From Oscillospiraceae bacterium (GTDB lineage Bacteria; Bacillota; Clostridia; Oscillospirales; CAG-272), in assembly GCA_015064395.1 (NCBI GenBank), contig SVSH01000007.1, positions 1 through 64,000 of the forward strand: 64,000 nt of DNA, given 5' to 3'. Positions within the stretch are counted from its first letter, which is position 1. Every line of letters begins with the position of its first letter. The position numbers and the translations under genes were made by a program. The notes below the pieces were generated by a model, which did not search any database, was not told the DNA's origin, and saw only the letters and a list, made by a program, of their open reading frames with translations. Below, piece after piece: positions 30,695 to 39,602 of the stretch.

Positions 30695-33094
30695 ATGAAT
30701 CTTTCTATGAATTGGCTGTCCGATTTCGTTGACGTAAAGGACGTTGACATCAAGGCCTTCTGCGACCGCATGACCGATACCGGCTCCAAGGTCGAGGGCT
30801 ATGAAATTTTGGGCAAGGATATTGAAAACGTAAAGGTGGCTCGCATTGTGAGCCTGGAAAAGCACCCCGACTCCGACCATTTGCAGATTTGTCAGATGGA
30901 TATCGGCACGAGCGAGAACGTCCAGATCGTCACGGGTGCGCAAAACGTATTTGAGGGTGCCATCGTCCCCGCCGCCATTCCTGTGGCCAAGCTGCCCGGC
31001 GACGTGACCATCAAGGCAGGTAAATTGCGCGGTGTGCCTTCCAACGGCATGCTGTGCTCCTTCGGCGAGCTGGGTCTTGACGCCCACGACTGCCCCGGCG
31101 AGTTTGCCGACGGCATTTGGATCCTGGGCGAGGAATATGCCGATCGCATCGGCGAGGATATTCGAGACGTGATGATGCTCAACGACGCCGTGGTCGAGTT
31201 TGAGATCACCTCCAACCGCCCCGACTGTCTGTCCGTCATCGGCCTTGCCCGCGAGGCAGGCGTCTCCTTCGACCGCCCCTTCACTCTGCCCACGCCCTCC
31301 GTTAAAGGCTGTGGTGACGGTGACAAGGTAGAAAACCATCTGTCCGTCAAGATCGATTGCCCCGACGTATGCTACCGCTATACCGGTCGCGTGGTCAAGA
31401 ACGTTCGCGTCGCTCCCTCGCCTATGTGGCTGCGCCGCAGACTGCGTGCCGCAGGCGTTCGCCCCATCAACAACATCGTTGACATTACCAACTACGTCAT
31501 GCTGGAGTACGGTCAGCCCATGCACGCCTTCGACGCGGCATGCCTGGACGGCTCGGCCATCACGGTGCGCTATGCAGCCCAGGGCGAGCAGTTCCGCTCG
31601 CTGGATGATCAGGACCACACGCTGGACGCTTCCATGATGGTCATTGCCGACGACAAGAAGGCTGTGGCTCTGGCCGGTGTTATGGGTGGTGCCAACAGTG
31701 AGATCACCGAGGGCACGACCAAGGTTGTGTTCGAGAGCGCCAGCTTCAACGGCGCGTCCGTCCGCGTGACCGCCAAGAAGAACGGTATGCGTACCGAGTC
31801 CTCCTCCCGCTTTGAGAAGGGGCTTGACCCCGAAAACGCCATGGCCGCTCTGCAGCGCGCCTGCGAGCTGGTCGAGCTGTTGGGTGCAGGTGACGTGGTC
31901 GATGGTACCATTGACGTATATCCCACCAAGTCCGATCCTGTCATTCTTCCTCTTGAGGTCGAGCGCATCAACCGCTTCCTGGGCGTTGATCTGTCCGCCG
32001 ACTACATGAAGGACGTTCTCCGCCGCCTTGATTTCACGATCGAGGGCGATATGGTAACGGCACCTTCCTTCCGTATTGATATTACCTGCATGAACGACCT
32101 GGCCGAGGAGATCATCCGTATCTACGGCTACAACGAAATTCCCACCGGAAATATGTGTGCCGAGGCTACGCGCGGCGGCCGCACCGAAAAGCAGAGCTTT
32201 GAGGTAGCACTGGAGCAGGTAATGTACGGCATGGGCTACTCCCAGATCCACACCTTCTCCTTCATCAGCCCCAAGTTCTACGACAAGATCCGTATGCCCG
32301 AGGACAGCGCGCTGCGCCGCTCGGTGACCATTCTCAACCCGCTGGGTGAGGACACCTCGGTCATGCGTACCACGGCCGTTCCTTCTCTTCTGGAGGTACT
32401 GGCTCGTAACAACAACTTCTCCAACGAGAACGTTCGTCTGTTCGAGGTGGCAAGCGTTTACTATCCGAACGAAGACGACAGTCAACTGCCCGAGGAAAAG
32501 AAGGTATTGACCGTGGGTGCTTACGGCAAGATCCACTTCTTCGCCATCAAGGGTATGGTTGAGAACGTACTGGCTCTGGCCGGTATTCAGAAGGCAACCT
32601 ACGTATCCTACAGCGAGGACGCGACCTACCATCCCGGTCGTTGTGCCAAGGTAATTGCCGCTGACGGCACCGAGCTTGGCATCTTCGGTCAGCTTCATCC
32701 GTTGACGGCCGCCAATTACGGTATTGACACGCAAGCTTTCGTAGCCGCTTTGGATTTCGACGCGATCTTCGCGCACCGTGCAGGCACCGTTGAGTACAAG
32801 CCGCTGCCCAAGTTCCCCGCTACCACCCGTGACTTCTCGTTCGTGGTGGACGAGGCGGTCGAGGTCGGCACGCTGATTACCACCATGACCCGCGCCGGCG
32901 GCAAACTGGTCGAGGGCGTGGCACTGTTCGACATCTATCGCGGTCCCCAGATCGGCGAGGGTAAAAAGTCTGTGTCTCTGCGCGTCTCTCTGCGCGCCGC
33001 CGACCGTACCCTGACCGTCGAGGAGGCCGACAAGGTCTCTGCCAAGATCCTCGGCGCGATGGAGCATCAGTTAGGTATTACGATCAGACAATAA
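30695..33094 (+). CDS. pheT: Phenylalanyl-tRNA synthetase beta subunit
   Basis: This 799-aa subunit of PheRS has, in order, an N-terminal EMAP-type OB tRNA-binding domain (KVARIVSLEKHPDSDHL), B3/B4 editing domain and B5 domain. The inactive class II core has RGGRTEKQSFE, and an anticodon-binding FDX-ACB domain lies at the C terminus (KFPATTRDFSFVVDE). The full length is typical. AAAGGAG lies 10 bases before the ATG. It is co-transcribed with pheS under T-box control. Confidence 0.97.
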   Translation: MNLSMNWLSDFVDVKDVDIKAFCDRMTDTGSKVEGYEILGKDIENVKVARIVSLEKHPDSDHLQICQMDIGTSENVQIVTGAQNVFEGAIVPAAIPVAKLPGDVTIKAGKLRGVPSNGMLCSFGELGLDAHDCPGEFADGIWILGEEYADRIGEDIRDVMMLNDAVVEFEITSNRPDCLSVIGLAREAGVSFDRPFTLPTPSVKGCGDGDKVENHLSVKIDCPDVCYRYTGRVVKNVRVAPSPMWLRRRLRAAGVRPINNIVDITNYVMLEYGQPMHAFDAACLDGSAITVRYAAQGEQFRSLDDQDHTLDASMMVIADDKKAVALAGVMGGANSEITEGTTKVVFESASFNGASVRVTAKKNGMRTESSSRFEKGLDPENAMAALQRACELVELLGAGDVVDGTIDVYPTKSDPVILPLEVERINRFLGVDLSADYMKDVLRRLDFTIEGDMVTAPSFRIDITCMNDLAEEIIRIYGYNEIPTGNMCAEATRGGRTEKQSFEVALEQVMYGMGYSQIHTFSFISPKFYDKIRMPEDSALRRSVTILNPLGEDTSVMRTTAVPSLLEVLARNNNFSNENVRLFEVASVYYPNEDDSQLPEEKKVLTVGAYGKIHFFAIKGMVENVLALAGIQKATYVSYSEDATYHPGRCAKVIAADGTELGIFGQLHPLTAANYGIDTQAFVAALDFDAIFAHRAGTVEYKPLPKFPATTRDFSFVVDEAVEVGTLITTMTRAGGKLVEGVALFDIYRGPQIGEGKKSVSLRVSLRAADRTLTVEEADKVSAKILGAMEHQLGITIRQ

Positions 33095-33105
33095 TAAGAA
33101 CGATT

Positions 33106-33148
33106 GTGGGGGGAACTTCTTGAAAGAAGTTCCCCCCACGCCCCCTTT
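33106..33148 (+). terminator. G-rich hairpin after pheT (repeat family)
   Basis: GTGGGGGGAACTTCT pairs with AGAAGTTCCCCCCAC around a 4-base loop, followed by a C-rich tail CGCCCCCTTTAAGAACTTTT. The same design recurs at 55114 and 55243. Confidence 0.75.
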
Positions 33149-33289
33149 AAGAACTTTTATGGGGAAAAAATAATACTCGGCCTTACAACTTCTCCTAACC
33201 TTGTATGGGAAAGAACTTCGCTGTTCCGAAGAATAGCTGCCGCAAGAAGTGGGGCCCCCACCCCATCTTCTCCACGGACGCGATATAAG

Positions 33290-33326
33290 CAAAACCGCTC
33301 ACCGGAATCGGTGGGCGGTTTTGCCA
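33290..33326. terminator. Terminator of the anti-sigma-like gene
   Basis: AAAACCGCTCACCG pairs with CGGTGGGCGGTTTT, with A and T flanks. It lies between the pheT tail and the minus-strand gene ending at 33332. Confidence 0.8.
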
Positions 33327-33331
33327 TTTAA

Positions 33332-34159
33332 TTACTTTGCCGGTACGCCGGTGACATTCATTGAGGGTAGCAGTTCTTTTGGGTAGAAGGTATCTCCCAC
33401 AGAATCATAGAATACAATATAGGCAAAAATGCCATCAAGATCGGCGATCCACCTAATGCTATCCCCGATGCCCGAAGGATGAGGCGCTCGCGATTCATGG
33501 TAAACCTTGAGTTTCTCGTCTTTGCTCTTCAAAGGTGGCAAAAAAGCCTCGCCGTTCTCTTTGCTCAAGACTCGTTCCTCAATGGCCGCCTGCACATCAG
33601 TCAATGAAAAAATGTATTCGATACGCATCCAATCGCCATTCGGGGCTTCAAGCGTAATATAGAGTACTTCTTCCCCCTTTACTCCCTTTGAGTAGTTAAT
33701 CCAAATAATGTCCCCCTCAAAACAATGAACGTAGGGCACGGAATCCACCAAATTCACGAAAAAGATCAAATTTTCTCGGCTATCTGCGCCACCGCCTTTG
33801 ATGTTTCTTAAATATTCCTTCAGCTTCTGCTCGTCCTGACACAAAATCATCTCACGCATTTCTTCCAACTCTTCCATACTGTAAATAGCCATCGAGGGGG
33901 GGGGCTCTCCCGGGAGATTGGAAGGCGGATTCTCCGTGTGAGGGCCGGATGAAACGCCGGGTAATCTATCTCCAAGTAACACGACCGTTCCGACAATGAG
34001 TAAAAAGCACGCCGCCATGGCAACCACACAAGTGTATATTCTCCGACGGCGGTTTTTGTGCATTGCTTGCTCACCCGTGCGAATATCTGTCAACACGAAT
34101 TCTTCAATCAGGACATCGTCGATATTGTCCATGATCCTCATGTAATTCTCGTTTTTCAC
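33332..34159 (-). CDS. Single-pass membrane protein, probable anti-sigma factor
   Basis: This 275-aa protein starts at GTG 34159 with AAAGGAGG upstream. The start overlaps the stop of the ECF sigma gene (GTGA), implying coupled translation. A short cytoplasmic N terminus (1-40; DDVLIEEFVLTDIR, then HKNRRRR) is followed by one membrane helix (about 42-63). A Pro-rich stretch and an extracytoplasmic domain of about 190 residues come next, with no motif I know. Position and topology suggest it controls the sigma factor. A C9 homopolymer (33896-33904 on the plus strand) encodes the three Pro in EPPPS and could slip. Confidence 0.75.
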   Translation of the reverse strand: MKNENYMRIMDNIDDVLIEEFVLTDIRTGEQAMHKNRRRRIYTCVVAMAACFLLIVGTVVLLGDRLPGVSSGPHTENPPSNLPGEPPPSMAIYSMEELEEMREMILCQDEQKLKEYLRNIKGGGADSRENLIFFVNLVDSVPYVHCFEGDIIWINYSKGVKGEEVLYITLEAPNGDWMRIEYIFSLTDVQAAIEERVLSKENGEAFLPPLKSKDEKLKVYHESRAPHPSGIGDSIRWIADLDGIFAYIVFYDSVGDTFYPKELLPSMNVTGVPAK

Positions 34160-34746
34160 AGCGAAATTCCCTCCTTTCCCAAAGCCTCTTTGAGTTTTTC
34201 TTTCATCGCGTGCAGCTGCTTTTTGACCGTGGACAGGCTGACGCCCAGCGCATAGGCAATATGAGCGATCGGGCGCATATAGAAGTAGCGGCTCATGAAA
34301 ATGTACCGTCCGCGTTCGCTCTCACCGCGCAAAAAGGCGTTGATCACCTGCGCGATAAGGCGCGATTGCTCCTCGTCAATCTGCGCGGGTAAAACGCCCT
34401 CAAGCTCCGAGAGCGAGTGCATCAGCTCGGGCGGTACCCTCTTTTTTCTGCGGTCGGCGCGCAGACGGTTGATGGCAAGAGAGCGGATGATCTTGGCAAG
34501 ATAGGCCGAAAAAACGCGCGGACGCTCGGGTGGAATGCTGTTCCATGCGCGCAGATAGGTATCGTTTTGGCACTCCTCGCTGTCCTCGTTATCATGCAGG
34601 ATGTTATGGGCGATCGTGAACAGATACTTGCCGTATTTGCGGTCGGTCTCGGCGATCGCTGACTCGTCGCGGTCAAAAAAGAGCGCAAGGATTACTTCAT
34701 CCGATGCGACCTGTGCCGTCGAGGGTATTTTGTCTTTCGTTTTCAT
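34156..34746 (-). CDS. ECF-type RNA polymerase sigma factor
   Basis: This 196-aa sigma-70 family protein has region 2 (FTIAHNILHDNEDSEECQNDTYLRAWNSIP) and region 4 with a helix-turn-helix (IAYALGVSLSTVKKQLHAMKEKL). A longer than usual linker (ELMHSLSELEGVLPAQ) separates them. GGAGG lies 7 bases before the ATG. It is followed at once by the membrane protein that probably restrains it. A segment GTGTCTATATAGG about 40-55 bases upstream on the minus strand may be its autoregulated promoter, which is a guess. Confidence 0.9.
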   Translation of the reverse strand: MKTKDKIPSTAQVASDEVILALFFDRDESAIAETDRKYGKYLFTIAHNILHDNEDSEECQNDTYLRAWNSIPPERPRVFSAYLAKIIRSLAINRLRADRRKKRVPPELMHSLSELEGVLPAQIDEEQSRLIAQVINAFLRGESERGRYIFMSRYFYMRPIAHIAYALGVSLSTVKKQLHAMKEKLKEALGKEGISL

Positions 34747-34961
34747 CGCGCACCTCCATAGTCATAGTTAAGAGTTCTTCACCTATATAGACACTTTTTT
34801 TGTAAAAAAGGGGAATCATTATTACAAAAATTTTAGCATATTTCCCACTCTTTGTCAATTTCAAAAAATATTCAAAAATCCCCTTGCCCTTTTTCTTATT
34901 TTGTGTTATCATTAATATGTATTTTTATTTTCACCTGAGTTTGGGAAATTAGGAGGTCATC

Positions 34962-36299
34962 ATGCTTCAGCATCATATGTGGTACTGCTATCACGGCGCG
35001 GTCGATACCGAGCTGCGTCAATGCCGCGACGAGGGTCGCGACGTATCCGCTTTGGAACAGAAGGCGACCGCGATCAACATTGTCGCTCCCGTCACGGAGG
35101 AGGAGTACAATATCGTGATGTCTATGGTGGACGAGCTGGAGGCACTTCCCTTGCCTGAGCATCCTACCTATATTGAGCCTGACGATCTTGAGGCTATTCA
35201 TGCCTGTGCCGCACCTCGCCGCGAAGCTGTCCCCTATGACAAGGAGGCGCTGGTCGATCGCATTCACGGCGCCTGGATCGGTCGTGTCACGGGATGTCTG
35301 CTCGGCAAGCCGGTCGAGAACCGCTCGCGCGAGTACATCCGCAAGATCGCCGAGGCAGACGGCAACTACCCCATCACCCGCTATCTGCGCGGGCAGGTGG
35401 AAAATCCCACAAACGATCCGTTTTTTGACGATCCCAACTTCAAGTACAACTGTTTTGCCGAAAAGCTGGAGGGCTTCTCACCCTCGGACGACGACACCAA
35501 CTACACCACGCTGGCTTTGACTGTAGTTGAGCAGTACGGTCGTGATTTCACCTCCGACAACGTCGTTGAGGCATGGCTGCGCAACTTCCCGGCTTGGGTG
35601 CTTTGCACCGCAGAGCAGGCCGCCTTCCGCAATTTCCTTTGTCACATTCTGCCGCCCAGATCCGGCTACGTTCGCAACCCTTACCGCGAGTGGATCGGGG
35701 CCCAGATCCGCGGCGATCTGTTCGGCTATATCAACCCCGGCGATCCCTGCGCAGCCGCCGACATGGCATACCGTGACGCCTGCTGCACCCACACCCGCAA
35801 CGGTATTTACGGTGAGATGTTCATCGCGGCTATGATTGCAGAATCCGCCGTGTCGAGTGATGTTCGCCACATCATTGAAACGGGCCTTGCCTGCATCCCG
35901 CAAAAGAGCCGTCTCAAAGAGGCCATTGACCGTGTGTTAGCCATGTATGACGAGGGGCTTGCATTTATGGAGGCCATCGGCCGCATTCACGAGCAGTATC
36001 CGCAAGAGGAGCTTCACAACGCCGTTCACACCATCCCCAACGCCATGATCGTGGCGACTTCGCTGCTTTGGAGCCGAGGTGAGTACACCACGGCTTTGGG
36101 CTACTCCGTCATGGCGGCGATGGACACCGACTGCAACGGCGCGACCGTCGGCTCGATCGTCGGTATGCTGTGCGGTGCCGGTCAAGTGCCCGCTCACTTC
36201 ACCGATCCCATTTGCGACACCCTGCGCACCGACATTGTCGGCAACACGCTCGTCCGCATTTCGGACATGGCGGCACGCACCATGAAGCTCATTCGATGA
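34962..36299 (+). CDS. ADP-ribosylglycohydrolase-family protein
   Basis: This 445-aa protein has an unusual N-terminal region (about 1-95). The ADP-ribosylglycohydrolase fold follows: RIHGAWIGRVTGCLLGKPVE, the metal site DDDTNYT (near 178-182), and the second metal cluster DTDCNGATVGSIVG near the C terminus. Enzymes of this family remove ADP-ribose from proteins or small molecules, for example DraG. Both metal motifs are intact. AGGAGG precedes ATG 34962. It is followed 42 bases later by a DUF1846 gene, probably co-transcribed. Confidence 0.88.
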   Translation: MLQHHMWYCYHGAVDTELRQCRDEGRDVSALEQKATAINIVAPVTEEEYNIVMSMVDELEALPLPEHPTYIEPDDLEAIHACAAPRREAVPYDKEALVDRIHGAWIGRVTGCLLGKPVENRSREYIRKIAEADGNYPITRYLRGQVENPTNDPFFDDPNFKYNCFAEKLEGFSPSDDDTNYTTLALTVVEQYGRDFTSDNVVEAWLRNFPAWVLCTAEQAAFRNFLCHILPPRSGYVRNPYREWIGAQIRGDLFGYINPGDPCAAADMAYRDACCTHTRNGIYGEMFIAAMIAESAVSSDVRHIIETGLACIPQKSRLKEAIDRVLAMYDEGLAFMEAIGRIHEQYPQEELHNAVHTIPNAMIVATSLLWSRGEYTTALGYSVMAAMDTDCNGATVGSIVGMLCGAGQVPAHFTDPICDTLRTDIVGNTLVRISDMAARTMKLIR

Positions 36300-36341
36300 A
36301 CGGTTGACCACCGCAAGAAAGAAAACAGAGGGGTTTATTTT

Positions 36342-37829
36342 ATGAATCACATCGGCTTTGACAACGACAAATACCTCCGCATCCAGTCGGAAAAGATCAG
36401 AGAACGTATCGCCCAGTTCGGCGGCAAGCTCTACCTCGAGTTTGGCGGCAAGCTGTTTGACGATTTCCATGCCTCGCGCGTGCTTCCCGGCTTTGCCCCC
36501 GACTCCAAGATCCGCATGCTGCTTCAGCTCAAGGAGCAGGCGGAGATGGTCATCGTCATCAATGCATCCGACATTGAAAAAAACAAGGTACGGGGCGACT
36601 CGGGTATTACCTACGACCTGGAGGTCTTCCGTCTGATCGATGCCTTCGTCGGCTTCGGCCTGTACGTCGGCAGTGTGGTACTCACCCGCTTCCAGTCCCA
36701 GCCCAGTGCCGTTACCTTTGAGAAAAAGCTGACGGACCGCGGCATCCGTGTGTATCACCATTACGACATTCCCGGCTATCCCAACGATATTTCCTTTATC
36801 GTCAGTGACAACGGCTACGGTAAGAACGATTATATCGAAACGACCAAGGAATTGGTAGTCGTCACCGCCCCCGGTCCGGGTAGCGGCAAGATGGCCGTGT
36901 GTCTGTCCAACATTTACCACGACTACAAGCGGGGCATCCGTGCAGGATACGCCAAGTTCGAGACCTTCCCTGTCTGGAATCTTCCGCTGGACCATCCCGT
37001 TAATATCGCCTACGAGGCCGCGACGGCCGATCTGAACGATATGAATATGATCGACCCCTTCCACCTCAAGGCATATGGAGAGACCACCGTCAACTACAAC
37101 CGTGACGTGGAGATCTACCCCGTTCTTCGCGCCATGTTCGACCATATCATGGGCAAGTGCCCCTATCTCTCCCCCACTGACATGGGTGTCAATATGATCC
37201 GTAGCTGTATCTTTGATGACGACGCCGTGCGCCTTGCCGCTGAGGGTGAGATCGTCCGCCGCTACTTTGCCGCTCTTTGCAATCGCCGCCGCGATATGGG
37301 TAGCGATGTCGAGGTGCAAAAGCTGGAGATGCTGATGCAGCAGCTGGACCTCAAGCCGCTGGATCGCAGATGCGTTGAGCCCGCCCGCCGTCGTGCCGCA
37401 GAAACAGGCGGCCCTGCCGTAGCGATCGAATTGCATGACGGCACCATCGTTACGGGCAAGACCACACCTCTGTTGGGTGCCTCGTCGGCCTGCCTGCTCA
37501 ATGCCGTCAAGACGCTGGCCGGTGTTCCCAAGCAAGCCAAGCTGATCTCGCCTGAGGTTCTCGAGCCCGTTCAGGCGCTCAAGCTCAACCACCTGGGCAA
37601 TCACAACCCCAGGCTTCACACCAACGAGGTGCTTATCGCTCTGTCCATCTGCGCGACAACGGATGAAAACGCCGCTCGCTGTATGGAAAAGCTGTCCGAG
37701 CTGCGCGGCTGTGAGGTGCATTCCTCCGTCCTGCTCGCGGCGGTGGATGAAAACGTTTTCCGCCGACTGGGCTGTAACTTGACGTGTGAGCCCATCTATC
37801 AAACCAAGAAGCTGTATCACGGAAATTAA
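36342..37829 (+). CDS. DUF1846-family protein
   Basis: This 495-aa cytoplasmic protein is of the PF08903 type. FDNDKYLRIQSEKIRERI at the N terminus, the glycine-rich TAPGPGSGKMAVCLS segment (a nucleotide-binding-like loop), and the C-terminal HxNxLLGN-like NHLGNHNPRLHT region are typical. The function is not established. Its length is normal. AGAGGGG lies before the ATG. It lies downstream of the ADP-ribosylglycohydrolase gene. Confidence 0.85.
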   Translation: MNHIGFDNDKYLRIQSEKIRERIAQFGGKLYLEFGGKLFDDFHASRVLPGFAPDSKIRMLLQLKEQAEMVIVINASDIEKNKVRGDSGITYDLEVFRLIDAFVGFGLYVGSVVLTRFQSQPSAVTFEKKLTDRGIRVYHHYDIPGYPNDISFIVSDNGYGKNDYIETTKELVVVTAPGPGSGKMAVCLSNIYHDYKRGIRAGYAKFETFPVWNLPLDHPVNIAYEAATADLNDMNMIDPFHLKAYGETTVNYNRDVEIYPVLRAMFDHIMGKCPYLSPTDMGVNMIRSCIFDDDAVRLAAEGEIVRRYFAALCNRRRDMGSDVEVQKLEMLMQQLDLKPLDRRCVEPARRRAAETGGPAVAIELHDGTIVTGKTTPLLGASSACLLNAVKTLAGVPKQAKLISPEVLEPVQALKLNHLGNHNPRLHTNEVLIALSICATTDENAARCMEKLSELRGCEVHSSVLLAAVDENVFRRLGCNLTCEPIYQTKKLYHGN

Positions 37830-37838
37830 TGAAATTTC

Positions 37839-37874
37839 AAGGGAGATCACGTTATGTGCATCTCCCTTTTTTAA
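37839..37874 (+). terminator. Terminator after the DUF1846 gene
   Basis: AAGGGAGAT pairs with ATCTCCCTT around a 12-base loop, followed by T6. Confidence 0.8.
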
Positions 37875-38045
37875 GTTTTTAGTCAAGTTTTTTTCAAAAA
37901 ACTTGCGGGTCAAGGGCGGCGCCCTTGTCGCCCTCCGCAGAGGGCGAAACCCTTTATCCTTCCAAAGCGCCCGAAGGGGTGAATGTCAAAGTGCGAGCAC
38001 TTTGACAGAGGGGAAACCACAAGTGGGGTTTCCCCTTCTTTTTCT
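37875..38045. repeat. Cluster of consecutive hairpins in a gene-free gap
   Basis: Six successive hairpins fill this stretch: AAGTTTTTTT/AAAACTT, AAGGGCG/CGCCCTT, CGCCCTC/GAGGGCG, CGCCC/GGGGTG-type, GTCAAAGTGC/GCACTTTGAC and GGGGAAACC/GGTTTCCCC. The last ends in TTCTTTTTC and may terminate transcription. It contains no gene. Confidence 0.7.
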
Positions 38046-38153
38046 TGTCTGAAATCCAAGCGAAATACAAATATTTTCCCCTACCCCCTTTTCAATCCCC
38101 GAAAGTTGTGCTATAATATAATTGGAATATTATGATTTAGGAGTTTATATATC

Positions 38154-38363
38154 ATGGTTCAAGAAAAGATCGACCGCATCAATTCTCTTGCCCGCAAGTC
38201 GAGAACCGAGGAGGGGCTCACCGAGGAGGAAAAGGCAGAACAGGCGGCACTGCGCGCCGAATATATCGCCGAGTTCCGCGCCTCGTTTGCCAGCCAGCTC
38301 GATCACACCGTCATTCAACGCCCCGACGGAAGTAAGGAAAAGCTCAAAAAAAGCGACAAATAA
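38154..38363 (+). CDS. DUF896-family small protein
   Basis: This 69-aa protein of the YnzC/YneF-adjacent DUF896 family has I-x-R-I-N-x-L-A-x-K-x-K-x-x-x-G-L-T-x-x-E at the N terminus. The body is a short two-helix bundle with a basic tail. The function is unknown; B. subtilis YnzC is linked to the SOS response. TATAAT at 38112-38117 gives a likely -10, but the -35 is poor. AGGAG lies before the ATG. Its stop overlaps the region just upstream of tsaE, so it is probably the first gene of the tsaE-ispF cluster. Confidence 0.9.
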   Translation: MVQEKIDRINSLARKSRTEEGLTEEEKAEQAALRAEYIAEFRASFASQLDHTVIQRPDGSKEKLKKSDK

Positions 38364-38374
38364 TGGAGTTTATC

Positions 38375-38851
38375 ATGTCTTTTGACCTTCCCTATCAACA
38401 ACTGACACAATCGGTAGACGAGACCGAGGCGCTGGGCACGCGCCTGGCCGAGGCGATGCTAAGCGATGCCTCGCTCCCCCGCTACATTGCCCTGCAGGGT
38501 GACCTCGGCGTAGGAAAGACTGCCTTCGTGCGCGGCTTTACCAAGGCGATCGCCCCCGAGGCGCTCGTCCGTTCTCCTACCTTTGCGCTGGTCAACGAGT
38601 ACCGCCCAACGCGCGCTTCGGGTCTCCCTCCCGTGTTTCATTTTGATATGTACCGCATCACGTCGGAGGACGATCTGTACTCCATCGGCTACGACGATTA
38701 CCTTGACCGCGGCATCTGCCTTGTCGAATGGAGCGAAAATATTCCTTACGCCCTGCCCGACGACCATCTGCGCTTGACCATCGAAAAATGCGGCATCGAC
38801 ACCCCCGATCATCGTCAAATCACCCTCACCCGTATCACGGGTGGCCAATAA
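38375..38851 (+). CDS. tsaE: tRNA t6A biosynthesis ATPase TsaE
   Basis: This 158-aa P-loop ATPase is needed with TsaB and TsaD for threonylcarbamoyl-adenosine at A37 of ANN-decoding tRNAs. It has the Walker A GDLGVGKTAFVRGF, SPTFALVNEY and HFDMYRI signatures, and ends with the VEWSEN segment. I chose ATG 38375 because GGAG lies 8 bases upstream; ATG 38363 overlaps the previous stop. It is followed by tsaB 11 bases later. Confidence 0.96.
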   Translation: MSFDLPYQQLTQSVDETEALGTRLAEAMLSDASLPRYIALQGDLGVGKTAFVRGFTKAIAPEALVRSPTFALVNEYRPTRASGLPPVFHFDMYRITSEDDLYSIGYDDYLDRGICLVEWSENIPYALPDDHLRLTIEKCGIDTPDHRQITLTRITGGQ

Positions 38852-38862
38852 GGAGCCTTTCT

Positions 38863-39585
38863 ATGTACATTCTTGCCCTGGACAGCACGGCCATCGCGGC
38901 CACCGTCGCGCTGTGTGACGATGAGAAGATGCTGTCGCTCTCAACCGTTGAAAACGGCAACACGCACAGCCAGACACTGTTACCTATGGTAGAACAAACA
39001 CTTGCTCGCTTTGAGCTTCGTCCTGCCGATATTGAGCTGTTTGCCTGCTCGGCCGGTCCCGGCTCGTTCACCGGCGTGCGGATTGGCGCATCGACCGTCA
39101 AGGGACTGGCGTTCGGTACGTCTATTCCCTGTATCGGTGTTTCCACGCTTGAGGCACTGGCACAAAATCTCATTGGCTTTGACGGCATTCTCTGTCCCGT
39201 CATGAACGCCCGCCGCAACCAGGTGTATAATGCGCTGTTCGAATGCAAAAACGGTGTCATCACCCGTCTTTGCGAGGATCGCGCGATCGCGCTCGACGCG
39301 CTGGACGAGGGGCTGACGGCCATGAATGGTACGCCCATCTATCTTGCCGGCGACGGCTATGATCTGGCCGTATCTCAACTGAAAAAGAGCGCCGATCGCA
39401 TCCGTCCCACCCCCGTCCTGCTTCGGACGCAAAACGCCTATTCGGTCGCACAGATCGCCCTTGTGTTGTATCAAAGCGGCGTAAGAACGAATGACCGCGC
39501 GCTTGTTCCCGTCTATCTGCGTCCCTGTCAGGCAGAGCGCGAGAGAATGGAACGCCTGGAAAAAGAAAAATCATTGACTGAATAA
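38863..39585 (+). CDS. tsaB: tRNA t6A biosynthesis protein TsaB
   Basis: This 240-aa ASKHA-fold scaffold binds TsaD and TsaE. It has the N-terminal LALDST, THSQTLLPMV, the diagnostic AGPGSFTGVRIG near 68-79, MNARRNQVY, and the C-terminal VPVYLRP. It starts at ATG 38863 with AAGGAG upstream. tsaD and rimI, often adjacent, are not in the window. Confidence 0.95.
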   Translation: MYILALDSTAIAATVALCDDEKMLSLSTVENGNTHSQTLLPMVEQTLARFELRPADIELFACSAGPGSFTGVRIGASTVKGLAFGTSIPCIGVSTLEALAQNLIGFDGILCPVMNARRNQVYNALFECKNGVITRLCEDRAIALDALDEGLTAMNGTPIYLAGDGYDLAVSQLKKSADRIRPTPVLLRTQNAYSVAQIALVLYQSGVRTNDRALVPVYLRPCQAERERMERLEKEKSLTE

Positions 39586-39602
39586 CATAAAGGAGCTTTA
39601 TC

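Noticed and set aside
29465..33067. Very long minus-strand open frame of about 1200 codons across pheS and pheT
   Set aside because: It is the mirror of two certain genes. The coding strand is rich in GC-ending codons, which keeps this antisense frame open; it has no ribosome binding site and no family likeness.
35937..37913. Minus-strand open frame of about 658 codons opposite the DUF1846 gene
   Set aside because: It is antisense to a recognised protein family and has no ribosome binding site or recognisable motifs.
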